Positions 35,601-49,695 of a DNA stretch of 64,000 nt are shown here, piece after piece. The DNA comes from Phoronis australis. Taxonomy: Eukaryota > Phoronida > Phoronidae. The notes beneath the pieces are model-generated. The model searched no databases and was not told the DNA's origin. It saw only the letters and a list, made by a program, of their open reading frames with translations. The stretch is from assembly GCA_002633005.1 (NCBI GenBank), contig NMRA01000313.1:186001-250000 (forward strand). The letters are read 5' to 3'. Every line of letters begins with the position of its first letter. Within the stretch, counting starts at the first letter, position 1. The position numbers and the translations under genes are program-made.

Positions 35601-38600
35601 CATTTTCTGAGGTCAACTTCATCACAGAAACTAACCTGCGATAACAGTTCTGAACAAAGATAATAACTTGAAGACATCTACCAACAAGATGTCATACTTC
35701 ATCCAACAACAACGAACCAAAAAATGCATTTTCAGCCACAAAACTCACAATGTTCCTTTAAATGCATCTTCCTTTCAAACCCAACTGGGGAAATCAATAA
35801 AATGGGAATAGTGGGGACGTGCGCTGAGAAGTGATGCATTATTCTGGAAGTTTAAATTTGAGTCGCTAAGTCAACAATTTGATATAAACGTGAGGATTCA
35901 GCACATTGATTAATTGAATGGAATGGAATGGGAGGTCATACTTTACTTGAAATATGTGGCGGTCTGCTAATACTCTGCACGGTTTAGATGTTGAAAAGAG
36001 GCATCAAATGGAACAACCTAAGTTTGCTCTAGCACCTCTTCTTTCACTACGATGGCTTGACCTCACTGTTCCAGATGTATATATGGGTCAGTAGATTTAG
36101 GCAATGGATACTGTTTCATTTTAGCCAGATACAAATATCGCCCCAGATCCAGAAGCCAATCTATGCACCCCACCCTAAAAATACAACTGCACCACCCCCA
36201 GGACTCAAAATACAAAGTTGACATGGAAAAATTAATTTGCTAAACTTACGAGAACATCCCTAACTCACCAGAGCTTTCTGACTTGCGTCTGGCTTGTTCA
36301 GCCTATTGCTGTTACTCATCGGTCGAGAGAGTGTCCTGTTGACTGCAGCTGATGGGGGCCTTGAGGCTGACTGTGGCCGCGAAAGGGGTGCCTGGGCATA
36401 AGGCGACTTGTAAGCACTCCCTGTGCTAACGGCTGACTGTGGACGTGACTTCTTGCTCTGTCGATTGCTGGGTGTACTATCCATTTCCTCATCTTCTTCT
36501 TCGCTTGACTCTTCTTCCTCTAGGATGTCATCTTCACGATGTTGAGCAGCCCGACTACTGGGCATGCATGACAAAGGCTAGAGCGAAATAAAAACAGCAT
36601 TGCAATAAAATTATCCTCATTGACAATGAATTGTGCTTAACTGGCTTCATAGAGCTGCGCCAATATTTATCGTTTCAACATTGAAAAGGTTATAAAAATA
36701 ATATACCTGACAACCTTGCGAGATGTCTTCTATTGTGATTAAATGAAAATTTTAAAAAAATGCCAGCCAATATGAGAAGCAGAGCAGCTAACAGTTGAAT
36801 GACTACTTTATAAAGTACAATGCACCACGCTTAGACATACTTCAACTTCAAACTTAATTCATGGATTGTGTCCTGAGATCTTGGCAAAGATCTAAAGCAA
36901 AGTTATCAAAATCTCAAGTCCACTGTTTCTACAATGTAGTTCATTGTCCACTGTGGCCTCTGATTGCCCTTACCGGAGGTCCTCGAGGTTTCCTAGAAGG
37001 CATTGCCTTCCCTTCCAGTTCGTCTGCTTCACACTGAGCCAACATGTCCAGCACGTCAGCCTCCTGTTTGTAAAAACCAGAACCATATGGGTAGTACAAA
37101 GATAACAGAAAACGATTTTGAAATGAGCCAAGACGTTCGTTAAATACTAAATATTGCTTTCATCTACTATTTTCACAGAACTAGAGGAAACAATTTTCAA
37201 CACTGACACCAGTTGGCATGTAAAAATATGAATGCCGTTACAGGCCAGCGAAAGTGTTTAAAGTAGCTATGGAGAGAGATTTGCATACAAAATACTGACA
37301 TATGTTTGCCAAGACATTTAACTGTACCAAATCAGACATCTGTCCAATGTCTGTTTTCAATAATGTAATGCAAACTTTAAGAATGAAAATAGTCTCGGAC
37401 ACACAATTAAGCGCAAGAGAAATACAAACTATATGGCTCATTATGGCTCAATATGGCTCATTATGGCTCATCAAAAACAATGGATTCTCAAATACTTTCA
37501 TACACAAAACAATTAAGGTTCAAATCCTCCACATCGTTCACTAAAGATTGCTGCCAAGCATAACTGTATTAATAGCATGAACTTATGTAACATGCGTGAC
37601 TCACAAAATGAAGCTGAGTTTTTACCCTTTTTCATTTTCTATGACGGTTTAGTTTCAACTCCAGATGGAGAGCAGTTTTCCAAATAAATGCCGATATTAA
37701 TCTGGTCTGTTGTTAAGAGTTCCCAGCAGTCATGACCAACATCAATCACACATATACTGACACTGATACACAGGCCAGTTATCTATCACACTTCAAGAGT
37801 AATTGCTGAATGTGTTAATTGCACACTGCTTCACACAAAAGGAACTTAGATCAGCAGTCATGGTAATATGGTTTGGGTGGTTCTTGAGAGACACAAAATG
37901 CAACATACCGTGTAACAGACCATATTTCCCGTGAGTCGGAACCATTATGTGTGAAATTCAAGTCTGCGACATTTCCAAAACTATTTGTATTATAGAAATT
38001 TAAAAAGTCAGTGATTTCACCTTTAACTTTTCCTTGTAATTGCGGTGAATTTCTTTCTGAAAAGTCGCAGCTCGACCCGAAAGAAACGTGGAGAAAGCCT
38101 CGGACAACAGCTTGGCGTACTTCTCCTGACGAAACTTGTCTTCCGGAGGGAAGATCCTTCGGAACCTGCCAAGGTTTCTGTTCTCAAAATCCTCCCTGGA
38201 TGCATCCTTACGCACTTTTTGTAATAACTCGCGCTAGAATTAAACAAGTTTGAGATGAATTAATGAATAAATTTATTTTTGGACAACAGGTTTGAACTTG
38301 TCTAAGTGTTGTAGCTTCTTCACTGCATTAAATTCACAATTCATTGTAAGTGGCTTTAATGAAAAGGAGCAGAGATTGCAGTCAAGTTCTCAGCAGTATT
38401 TCAAATCTCCAGATACACAAGTACATAAAGTGGCATTATCGCCAACAATATTGTGTATTTGAGATCTGTCCGAAGACAGTTTCAAACCCCTGACCACAGC
38501 AGTCACAGTACAACACTAGTCCACCTAAAATCCAATGTGGCATGTAGCCGACTATTCTAAGTGTATTTAAAAGAAAGGTGAGCAGCCTCGATAATAGTTA

Positions 38601-41600
38601 ATTCTATTGAAAGGCTAGAAGTCAACATCAGGAATCGGCAATTTTTAATGAGTCATAAAGACAGATCTAGTTGTTTCACAGCTTTTGTCAAAGCTAATTA
38701 CTTCAAGGCATCCATCCTACCCAAAAGTAATCACAAACACATATCTTTCCTTTCCAAAACTGACTGTATCCCATCATACTACATGCATGTCACAATGTTT
38801 ATTAACATTGATCAACCTTGTGCTAACAGTCTAGCAGACGTACCAGTTCCTCCTTCCGTTGCCGTACCGTCTGCTTCTTTTTGTCCAGATCATAGGCGCT
38901 GGATGACTCGAAACGCTTGTGCGGCTGTACTAGACGTCGTTGCGATGCAGCCTTCTGAGCAGCTAGACTTTTCTTCTTATCACTGGCCCTAGAGAGAACA
39001 AGTAAAATTAGTCGACGTGAAATAGAGGGGGGGATTGGGACAATTGTTCAGCAGGCTGACACCTGGTGCTAGATCTGGGGAGACTGTCCATTAAAGGGAC
39101 ATAATTGATGATCAGCCTCAGCATGGATTTAAACCTACAGCCCCACGGCCACTGTGTAATGCTGTGTTAGGGGAGTTAACCTCACTTAATAAATGGCAGA
39201 GTATTTAACTGGCAAAGTCAAGTCATAATTTCAGATAATGGCGTGAATAAAATAAAAAAACACTGAATTTTGTTGTTTTATAGCTCTAGTCAAAGCTAAT
39301 AACTTCAAGGAATCTATACCCTCCAACAATAATCTCAAAAATGGATTTTTTAGCCATAAAACCGGTGACGTCTATTTCGGGCTGTTTCAGCGCAAATGGA
39401 ACGTCAAGCTTACAAAACATGTCTTGAAGTGAGGATAAAGTAGCTATTGTCCAAATAACATGATCGTAGTAAATGACATTGTGTTCTTGGATCACTTCTA
39501 GATGGTATCTCAGGAACAGGTAGACGCGACATTGCGACAAAGTTAATGAGAAGTATGGCATTCATCTTCTATTTGACGCACTTCAGTCACTCAAAATCGC
39601 AAACACTAGACATAGACCTCCAACTGCAAATTTCTACGAAACACTAAATCGTGATCAGCGTGTCCTTGTGTTGCAATGTGCAACATAACTTGATAGTGAA
39701 CATTTATTTATTCAATTAACAATTGTAGCACGTCTGAAATATGATACTGTCCTGAAGGCCTTTGATTTCTGCGGTTTTATTCCTTCCTGGGGCCACAAAC
39801 AATCACACGTGTTGTAATGTTATGATATTGTATGTTAACTTTTCACTCCCATCATAGTGGTCAATACAATTACTATTATTTATGATCGACAAATGTCCCG
39901 AATAATATATGTAAAAATGTATAAGTTTTCGAGAGTTTAATGTAGCCGTAACAAAGAATATGAACAGAAACATGAGATTGGATAACAAAGAGAATGCCTA
40001 CAAGAGCTGACCAAACTCGGGTCACGTGATAGCAATAGTCCAATAAGAAGGCTGAGAAAGCGACATGTAGTCCTGTACAAAGGAATTAGTGGACTAGTCC
40101 AAAATGAGGGGGAAAGGAGTAAGACGAGTCCATATACTCACATAAATATATTTAACAAGTGAAATACCACTTCGTCTCACTCCAATCATCCAACATGCTA
40201 CCAACATGCCCGCAGGGTAGAGCTTACCTTATGTTCACTAGTTTCAAAGTGTCGTACAACAATGTCGACTTTATATCATGGTCGATCTTTTCATTGGTAC
40301 CAAAACTGGGTGAACGGTTTATCTGCAAGGTAAAGCTATAAACTGACCAAGCGTCATAATACCCTCTTTCCAATTTTTTCAAACCTGGGCCGCATTCCGT
40401 AAAGCAAGATTCTTGCAAGATTAACAAGATCACACGAATAACGCCATGTACAGATTACCTGACAATAGCTTTACTCGCCAATATTTTGCATTATTCTATG
40501 GAACATGTCCCAGATATGTCAAGATCAATTATTTAGTATCTCCCTTTTGAACTGGATCAACTAAACCGGCACCAACTTTCAGCTTACATTCACATGAAGT
40601 GATTTTTGGGAGGAACGAAAAATTTGTCATTGCTAAAGAGTTAAACTAACAAGTTTGTACTTACAACTTTATTAATTCTTGGTTACCCGGTAAGGATAAA
40701 GCTTAATTTTAATGTACATGACTTAAATAGTGATAAGTACATTTTTGTTTACAAGTGAAAGTTGAGCTTTGTGCACTCAGAAATCATCTAACAGGTTATT
40801 GCCGTGCAATGTGAAGACAGAATTTTCGGGAAACTAATGGTCACACAAAATAACACTTACTTCCAGCAACCAAGGTCTCAACTTTCTGTCCAACATCACA
40901 TCGAACCCAAGAATCTCAAAGCAGACACTATCACTCCCTGGTGGCGCCCCCGGACGACACATGCGGTAAGCATGCAGGACGTGAGGCTCGGCGACAATCA
41001 TCGTTTTTATAATCAGATCCGAGATATTTCGCCAGAGGTAGGCTACATCATAGTCGTTTTTGCGCAAATACTCGTTCAGGAACTTTATAGAGCGCTTACT
41101 ACCCGTGTCCACAGACACGCCCTTCTCGTAGGTTTCACTGTGCTTATTGATGGAGTAGTTAGTCAAATGCATGAAGAGGGTGTCCTGAAAGATGTAAAAA
41201 TTAAGTAAGTTGATGGAATCTACTCACTGGAGACAGGAAGCCAATAAAATAAAAGAGACATAAATTGCATGAAAAACAAAATTATGAGAGAGAGACGTTC
41301 CCTAAGAGTACTGACTGCCTGAAGTTCTGTGGTCACTGATTGCTTATGTCGCCCGATCTTTTGTCGCAAATTTTATTCCGCAGCTATTCTTTTTTAGACT
41401 TCCATGCGCATGATAAAGTCATACTTGCCTATTAGTTCATTTGGATGACAGTGTCCCTGTCTGTGAACGCTCAGTCTATTATCATGGAGAATTTCATTGT
41501 CTAAAACGCATGCAGTTTGCTTTCAAACAGTTACAGATTGTTGAACCCCAATACAATGAACCCTCCTTGAACGTTTTAAAATGTTTGTTGAAACCAGACT

Positions 41601-44600
41601 TCACTGAAATCAAATAGTTGGCCATGTTTGTGGAATTTTCAAGGTGTTAAACACGAGCAAAGATTACAGACCAGGCATACCTCAGTGCAGTTTGATGATT
41701 GACAGAAACAAATGCTAAACACAGAATGTTGTATGCCACATTTGCATGACTGTGAAGTGACCAACATAAACTTCATGCAATACCTCAGATCTGATCGGAT
41801 GTCAACTAGAATCAGTATTGTTTGCCTGAACATCCATGTTGACTTTTCAACAATCAAATAATCTCACTTAGTTACGCCTCAGTCATTAACCCAGGCAAGA
41901 CAACACGCTATATGAAGCACTTACCAGATTGCCTTCGTGAGGCGCCACATATTTCTCAGTGCTCAGTCTCACCAGACCGTCATGGAACAGAAATATCCTA
42001 AGCGGGTCACATGAGGTGACCAACACATAGATCCTCAAGTCACACTTGAAGCCATCAATGAGGAAAGGTTTGTCCAAGTATTCCTGAACAATTGTGTGGT
42101 CGCTGGGCGTCAGTTTCTCGGCATTTCTCACTAGAGAAATCCTGCAAAAAGTTTGTCAGATGTGTTGAATAACAGCCTGTTCCTAAGAAAGTAATGGAGA
42201 AACTTTTTATTCTCTGTGTAAGAATCTTAACTCCCAGAAATGCATCAAGAATCACCTTCCACGCTTAGTTAACAACTACTGCATGCCTTCCAATATTATT
42301 GACAATATGTCTGTCTACTCGTAGCCTGCAAGCATTCACTCATTTTTATAAAAAACATACCATAACGAATATAATGAAGAATTTAATCTTTCTTTCATTT
42401 GCTCATAAAACTGAATGTCTTGTTTAGCCGGCTAAAAAACAAAAATCAAATTGGGTTCTTTTACTTTTAATTAAATAACAATACTCCTTACGATAAAGGA
42501 TTTCATTTCAAATGCCTCAGAGTTTATTGAGTTAGCCCATCCTAAAATTGTAAATTCGTAAATGGGGCACGATCACATTGCCATCTGGGACTTGAGTTTG
42601 TAACAAAAATGGAATTCTATCAAGATGAGGATTATGCGATCAACTTGATGAGAGCAAAAGTCCCATTTTTCCCTTTTTGTAGGCAGCAGGGCAAACTGAA
42701 GCTTTGAATATTTAAAACTTTTGTTCTATAATTACCCGTTGCCCATCGCTCCATTTGCAGGCTTCACAATGTACGTTCTTGCCTTCTTCTTCTTGCGCAT
42801 GTCTTTTGCATAGTTTTGGAATGCGTTAAACTCCGTAGGAAATGTCCAAGTCTTCGGTACAAAACTGTACTCATCTGGACAAACTTTGGACATCCTGGAA
42901 ATATTGATCACGATTTGGAAATATTGACCACAGCCCAATACACAGATCTGCCTTACAGTGGTCAACAGTTATGCAATCACCAAAATATGCTGGAAGTTGA
43001 TCAAGGAAAGTTTCTTTATTTGAAATTTTCAATATTAATTTATGCTTTTTTCTCAAATACGCTGTGAAAAAAGTACGGCTGCACATGTTTTGTAGTTTCA
43101 GTGTTCAAGAACTTAATTAAAATTTTTTGACACTTGCTGTATACAAAGATGAGAGTGAATGAGTTCAAGATACAGCCCGATTTTCTTTTTGTTGAGAATG
43201 GTTAATTACAAAATATCATACTTAGCCATGTTCCTGGCCAGAGAATCCTTCCTGCAAACTTCTCCCATCCCAGGAAAATGGTTGATGCGTTGAAATGCCT
43301 TCAGCTCAGAAACTCGGTCGGTGGATACAAAGGCATCATTCCAAAGAAGGTTACTGAAAGACGTTAAGTAGCACTTTACTCCTACAGAAGGCGCCACTGG
43401 ATGTTACAGTTTTTTAAACAAGAACAAACAAACCAATGGCCAAGCTGGTATAAATAAATTAACAATTAATTGAATTTCTACACAAAACAAAGGAACTATT
43501 TGACAAAGATGTATGGAATGGGCATTAACTGTCTCCTGGGTCTTACTGATCCACAACTGATTGTTATACACGATATTTAATTCAACAGCTAATGGCTACA
43601 CATCCGTAAATCAAGTTTAAAAAAAGTCCAAAGTGATCATAAAGCAAAATGAACAAAATCTCTGTTAGTTAGTTGTGAAGGTCAGGATACTAGAACAACT
43701 CGGCTGCGACACTCAAAAACTAAGCTCATGGGCTCAATGAACAACATTCACTGACTCACAAACATGGAAACACCTGGTGTCAAACACGGCTTACACACCC
43801 CAAATCTTGTGTCCAAACTCACAAACACAATGCGCAGTCGCAGTGCAAACCGTACACATTACTACTGAATGCCAGAGCAAGATTCCCAAACCTTATTATT
43901 CATGGATAATAGCATGCCTAGCATCAGAAAGCCATAAATTATTAGGCTGTTCTCAATTTATCTGATCAGCCTAACTGGCTTCTGTCAAAATGAATGCTAC
44001 GTCTTCTGTTAACCACTGTGACACAGCTTTAGAGAGGTGTGGCCTAGCGTGACAGGTGCCCGCCTTCTATCTCGAGGTCGTGGGTTCGTGTCCCACTGGG
44101 CCACACTGCTAGACACTTGAGTCAGGTCTCAACTTCATCAGCTCAGGATTTTAACTATATATTAATAAACCACAAAAAACGGTTCCAGGTGATCAATGCA
44201 ATGGACCCAAATGCATGGCCTGCGCACGTTTGGCACGTGTATCAGAATGCCTGCAATTGCTATATTTATATTGTAACCACAACTATATGACCATGCAATC
44301 AGCAGAATACACAAACTCAGTCACAGAGCTGGTTAAGTATATATCCCATTGTGAATGAATCTTAAATGTGAGGCTCTTTTTTGAGTTTTTTTTCAACAAT
44401 GCTTGATTAAGAAATTACTGTGCTGTGTTGATGAGTCAGGAACTGAGATTTAGGGGCGTAAGGCTTCGGTGTTCAACCTGAGTTTACTGGGAGTGCGTGT
44501 GAGCCATGTTTATAAGTCAGTGATGAATCTTGTATAAAAGTGCAGCACAGCTGTATTGCTGGAGTAGCGAGCAGTTGATCAGCAGAAAAGTTTGAAGGGT

Positions 44601-46371
44601 ATGGTCCTACAGAATTCTACTTGTAAGCGTTCATGATTGTATCACCCACCTGCCCATGTCTTCATCTTTTGATATAGAAAATCCAAGTCTCTCCACAACG
44701 CTTCGAACTACAAAATAAATCAAGAACTAAAATTGAAAAATTTTCAAAACAGAAGTCAATTTTAACTCAATAGTTAATCGTTGAACCATGATTTATGCCA
44801 TAAGGTCAAGTCGGAACTTAAATTGAAAATATCTGGAACTTTGTTCATTCTGTGCTTCGTTATCCAGGACAAGCAGCTGAGATATTTATCACTGGCATTT
44901 CTTCATGAAATTGCCTTTTTCTCGCCATGGCTGCATCCAGTCAAAACCAGAAAGAGAACTTAGAGAGTACACCTAGAAACGGTGCATAATCACAAATGGC
45001 CAACTACACAGCACTACTGATTACGGTACATATCAAAAATAAACAGGCAAAATGACCCAGAATTCCTTGTCATGGCAGACGAGTTCAGGCAAAATTAGAC
45101 TCCATCATGACTGCTTAGAGCGAAAGAAATTTACAAACACAGTAATTAGAATAATGGATCATGAACTATCATGACAAGTAAACAGCATTTTGTCTGATTG
45201 CTTTTAATGCATAATGTATTTCCCTGAATGACTTATTGCTTCTAGACATTCTAAAATCCCACTAAAAACACCCCTTCCCCAACATGAAACACCAAAGCAA
45301 GAAGTATTCCTGACCTATTTCATATCGGGTTCCACTCAAGTTCGCCGAGATTGGCTTCCTTTTCTTTTTCTTCTTGCCTTCTTTCTTCTTCTTATCTTCG
45401 TCGATATCGCCTGTCAACATGGACGGGTGGAACACTTCGTGGCGACGCATGGCAGGACTAAGGATTCCATTGCTGTACTTCACAGATTCTGGAGCATAAA
45501 CACATGACCACAGTCACCTCTTTGTGGAAAGGAAAATAATCATGAATGATCCCAACAGTATTGTCTATGTGTGCTTTCAAATATGGTGCCTGTATGTATC
45601 TCTCCAAAGTTGTACTAGCATGATCGACCTTTCTTATTAATTTTGCACTTAATTAACAGGCATTTTGTTGATGTTTAGCTGTCAATGTTGAATTCTAAAC
45701 TGAAATGCTTTGGGATTTAAAACATTACTCATCCGAGTTTTATTTAAATTTTTCCTGGATGAGTAAGGCAACTTAAGTTCTATGAGGCAATGTGTGCGGC
45801 CCTTTATGGAATCACTGGTGATGATGTTCTATTAAGCAATGTGTGCGGCCCTTTGTGGAATCACTGGTGATGATGTTCTTGCTGGTAATGGAAATGGAAT
45901 ACTATCATTCATTTTGCGGAATATTTACAAGAGCAATGTTATGAGGCTAGCGTAAAAGTCCTGATCTGACTTTTGTTCTTTAGCCAGATAAACAGCGTGA
46001 AATGTAACTTTAACAGGAAGTCAAAATGTTTCACTGAAAATATGATGGTTAAAGACCTTACGAGCTCAAGGTTTCACTTAAACCCAATTTATTTCTCAGA
46101 AAAAGTACCTGTGGTTACCATGCGTAGGTGTAAATCAGATTAACTGCCAAAAAAGGAAATATTCTAATATACAATTAATGTACAGCTTATCTATAAACTA
46201 CATTTCTCTCACTGAGAATTTTCTCATTGATACGATAATTGCCGTTATCTTAAACAATAGGTGTCGCCACTTACCTGTAGGTTTTTCCTTGGCGCCAACA
46301 GTCAAATAGTTGGTTGTATTGCCGGCGGCTGCTGAGCCTGAAGTGCCACCTGTTTCTGTGGCAGTTGGCAT
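32633..46371 (-). CDS. TTLL7: tubulin polyglutamylase TTLL7 (tubulin tyrosine ligase-like)
   Basis: Sixteen minus-strand exons join in phase to 854 residues: 46275-46371, 45315-45488, 44650-44707, 43222-43353, 42736-42894, 41925-42141, 40861-41184, 40228-40322, 38844-38988, 38021-38233, 36974-37063, 36269-36577, 34953-35075, 34486-34566, 33940-34100 and 32633-32819. TTLL7 adds glutamate side chains to tubulin tails, preferring beta-tubulin. Seen here: a Lys-rich stretch (65-77), INHFPGMGEVCRKD, the nucleotide-binding YIVKPANGAMGNG, EYLDKPFLIDGFKCDLRIYV, LTNYSINKHSE, EPHVLHAYRMCRPG, and the ATP-grasp end GFDVMLDRKLRPWLLEINRS with its metal-binding Glu/Asn. A cationic segment (419-467) matches the microtubule-binding region, then FRRIFPPEDK and FLSGRAATFQ, a Ser/Pro/acidic region, MRIKFPGKSDEEAE, YRIFSRVFNRLLW and GQGLWNCF. 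The start ATG has A at -3. The human protein is slightly longer (about 887) at the C-terminus. Confidence 0.96.
33741..33795. repeat. small perfect hairpin element
   Basis: Arms ATTTTGAGAACCAGTTT (33741-33757) and its exact complement (33779-33795) enclose a 21-nt loop. A decayed relative lies at 8548-8622. It is a miniature inverted-repeat element inside the last TTLL7 intron. Confidence 0.65.
39255..39410. repeat. dispersed repeat (also at about 38668-38760 and 46795-46905)
   Basis: The three segments share TTTTGTTGT, a word like ATAGCTCTAGTCAAAGCTAA, then ACTTCAA and a similar tail with AATAATCTCAAAAATG. Divergence is moderate. All are in TTLL7 introns or just 5' of TTLL7. I cannot name the family, and no terminal repeats were found. 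Confidence 0.45.
44038..44105 (+). repeat. tRNA-like sequence (possible pseudo-tRNA or SINE head)
   Basis: The 7-bp acceptor ends TGTGGCC and GGCCACA pair perfectly, and the T arm GTGGG-TTCGTGT-CCCAC is intact (box B GGTTCGTGTCCC). The unit is only 68 nt, with two extra bases between T stem and acceptor, and the D and anticodon arms do not fold cleanly. It lies in a TTLL7 intron, on the antisense strand. A tRNA-derived repeat is more likely than a functional tRNA gene. Confidence 0.5.
45787..45884. repeat. 49-bp tandem duplication
   Basis: Two direct copies of a 49-bp unit starting GCAATGTGTGCGGCCCTTT differ at a few positions. They lie in TTLL7 intron 1. Confidence 0.8.
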
Positions 46372-46611
46372 GGTTACCAAAGGTTGAGAGGTCAGAAATA
46401 CCTATTGCTCTTTTTCCTAGTTGGGTAGGACATCACTGACATCTGTTGACAAAATTAAGACATCAATACAATGCTAAAATTACTACGTAAAAGGCAAACC
46501 TTACATACTCTTGACAATATACAAACAATGCGCTGTCCTTATCCTGACTTATCCTCACTTAAAGGGACTTTCTCGGTGAGGAAAGCCTGTATGTTACTGA
46601 GACATTTTAGC

Positions 46612-46678
46612 AGACACTGGTACCGAACCCACTACCTCCACAGTAGCAGCCAAACACGTTGCCATGGTGCTGAGCCAT
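46612..46678 (-). repeat. tRNA-like sequence (SINE head)
   Basis: On the minus strand it has TGGCTCAGCACCATGGC (box A-like) and GGGTTCGGTACC (box B). The arms do not form a full cloverleaf. It lies about 240 bp upstream of the TTLL7 start. Confidence 0.4.
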
Positions 46679-47091
46679 ATCTCAAGCTGTAAATAACAAC
46701 TTTTTAAGCATAATGGTAAAGACATTGGCCTTGATTTCAGCAATGTCAGACACACAACGGCGAGAATCGATGATAGGTAATAAAATCACGAAAACACACA
46801 GGATTTTGTTGTATATAGCTCTGATTAACTTCAAAAAGTTTATCATATCCAACGATAATACCAAAAATGCGTTTTTCGGACGTAAAATCGATAACATCCC
46901 ACCTGTTATGTAAGAACTGCCATTAAATTTTAAAAATTCAAAAAATCAGGTTTGAGCATCAAACAATTTTTAAAAAATCAGACTCTAGTGTAAAATTTAT
47001 TTGAGTGAGAAATTTGTGTAAAGACATCCAAGACTTCAGTATTTAATAACAAATGCAAGAACTAATCAAAACATTTCTTGAAAGTTGCTAT

Positions 47092-47092
<1 letters not shown>

Positions 47093-47149
<57 letters not shown>
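47093..47149. repeat. (AC)n microsatellite
   Basis: An uninterrupted AC dinucleotide tract of about 57 bp, followed by an impure tail. Confidence 0.95.
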
Positions 47150-47152
<3 letters not shown>

Positions 47153-47164
47153 CACACATGCAGA

Positions 47165-47285
47165 CACAAACACCAATAGGAAGGTTCTGGATTACGAAGT
47201 GACACCTGAATTTCTCGCCATTTACCCACAGTGCTGCAACATTGATCAAGCAGTCCTGAAGGCTCCTTTTCACGTCATTGAGTTT
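47165..47285 (-). repeat. dispersed repeat with coding-like remnant (copy 2)
   Basis: Minus-strand translation contains VAALWVN and FRCHFVIQN, parallel to ISAVWVN and FKCRCVIRD in the copy at 24500-24650. The reading frame is short and runs into the (AC)n tract. Confidence 0.45.
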
Positions 47286-49695
47286 CTCAAGTTATTTGTA
47301 GGTGCCTTGCTTTTTTCAATTTTTATCATTTGCATTAACTGTTACTCAACCTCCCACTGTCAGAAAAGTTTTACTGCTGAGTTTTGAGCTACAAGTATTA
47401 CATCAGAAAGTTGGATAAACTCAAGAAGTACCCGTGAATATCATATATTATATTCTAAAACGAGGCCAATGTAACACCACATTTTTCTACTTCCAGGACA
47501 AAGGTGATTTCTATCCGGGACTATCCTATTGCCATATTGGGATTAATGAAAATGGCAACAAACGTCATGTTCTCAATGATTTACAATCCATTCCTACATA
47601 AAAAAATGGTTGATCTGTCAATCTCATACTTGTGCGTATTGTTGATGAGATGCATTAAACAATTCTTACAACACTTGAATCAATATTTAATGCAGAATGG
47701 GCGTTAACCAATCAATATAAAGCACACTCCAGTAGTTAATAAATTAGCGACAGCACAATTTTGAAGAGTCGCTAAATGCAAGCTAACGGAACATAAAATG
47801 TATTGATGAAGCAAAACTAAAAATGTCTGTACTGAAAATTGGGATTATTAAAAAGATTTTTATTCTGTATATTTTCCTAAATCTTTCGGCTCTATTTCAA
47901 ACTCTTGGGAATGTGAAAACAATCCGGAAATCAATACATCAGCAGTTTGTTTATATTGGAAAAATGAGACGAATTCGTTACATAGTACTTCCATAAATGG
48001 AAAACAAGGGCAGACCACCAAGAAATAAAAACAGGTCGTTAAAAATTATTTTTTAAGGTCACGATCTTACTGACAAGTCAGCGGAGAATTGGTGAAAGCA
48101 TTTTTTTTAAAATAAAAAGCCTGTGTAGAATTTTATCTTTCTACCAGTCTGCCATTAATCGGGTCACGTGATCGTGCCTTTTTAGTGAACTTTCGCAAAA
48201 CAGAATGGTTAAACAACAATATCAATAACAGGATCAAAGTTTATTAACAAGGTAATGTAAGTCCCTATATTGCCAAATTTGGCTGATTTCAGAGCATAAT
48301 ATCTCAAAGATGGCCGATCGGATTCATATGAAACTTTCAGATACTAACGCTTTAAGAAATGATTTTGGAAAACCTAATTAATGTTCCACTTTTGCGTGAG
48401 GAGTTATCAAACGTAGGACTTATGATTTTCATGAAAGATCTTTCAACTTTCATAAAAAGAAAACAAAATGACACTTTGGAAAACTGTAATGCGTTTGTCA
48501 TGATCTCACCTTGAACATTTACAGCAAATAAAATTTGATCATCTAATTTATACAGTTGCTTTGCCATACATGTACTATTCTCTTTTAGATCAACTTTAAA
48601 TAAAAAAGACAATTAGAAACAGATAGGCAAAAAGTCAAAAACCAAATTCCAGAGGCTAAGTATTTTCAGAAAATATTCACTTTTACTGGCTAAGAGTTTA
48701 AATCTATCATTTTCTATCTATATTGCTATCAATAAGGTCTTGAAATAAATGTTCCAGATGAGATCTCAAAAACATTTACAGTTTTCTAAAATATCATTTT
48801 CTTTCACTTTATTATATTTGTAATAATCATAGTATTCACAGGTAATAAAAATAACTAGTATAGTTGGTTCAGGTCTGTAGCCCTACATGAACCTGCATAA
48901 ATGTCAGCACGCACTGAGCTTTGTTTAAAAAAGCCCACAAAGCTAAGCATCCAGGCATGCTAGCATCAAAATACAGGTAGAGAGCAAAATATGTAAATTT
49001 CATAATATAAAGCTCAAAATATCACAGGAACCAGGCTCTAATGCTCGTCGTGAAACTGATATGGTAATGCTCTATTAATTTAATGCACTCACCTCATTTC
49101 GCACACCCAAAATGATTTGGAAAATATAAGGTTCTCACGGTATTTCACTTGAGGCTACATGGTGAGAAATTCTTGCTTTACCTAATTCGGATAGGGTCGG
49201 TATTGCAAGTAAATACCCATTAAGAACCCAAGTAGTACGCAGAGAAAAACAACACTGTTATGGTAATGAGATCTGAGCACTGAATAATCACAAATTATTC
49301 ATCCATTTCGATGGGGTTATATCTCTTGCTGTTGCAAACATGAGGTGAAAAAAGTGGCCTGGACTAGTGTCCTGAGACCAAGAGGCATTGCTCCGTAGAA
49401 TGTTCCACCAACAATGGGGTAAAGTACCTTTATAATATTGGAACATGGTAAAAGTAAGTCAATTACTGTTAGCTGAATCACATTTGCAAGCTACATGTCA
49501 CGTCTCATTAAATTTGTAATTAGGGGCAGTTGGCAATACTTGGTTACACATTTAACTTAGAAAACCTGTCAACCACGAAGCAAGTATATTCATTTTATTT
49601 CACTGATTAAATCTATTGGAAAAAATATTTTAATTTATTTCGTGCCAAAGTAATGCAGAATAACAACTGTACTATAATCAACATGCAAAGCACAA

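Noticed and set aside
44038-44105. Functional tRNA gene
   Set aside because: Acceptor and T arms pair, but the unit is too short and the D and anticodon arms do not fold, so it is listed as a tRNA-like repeat.
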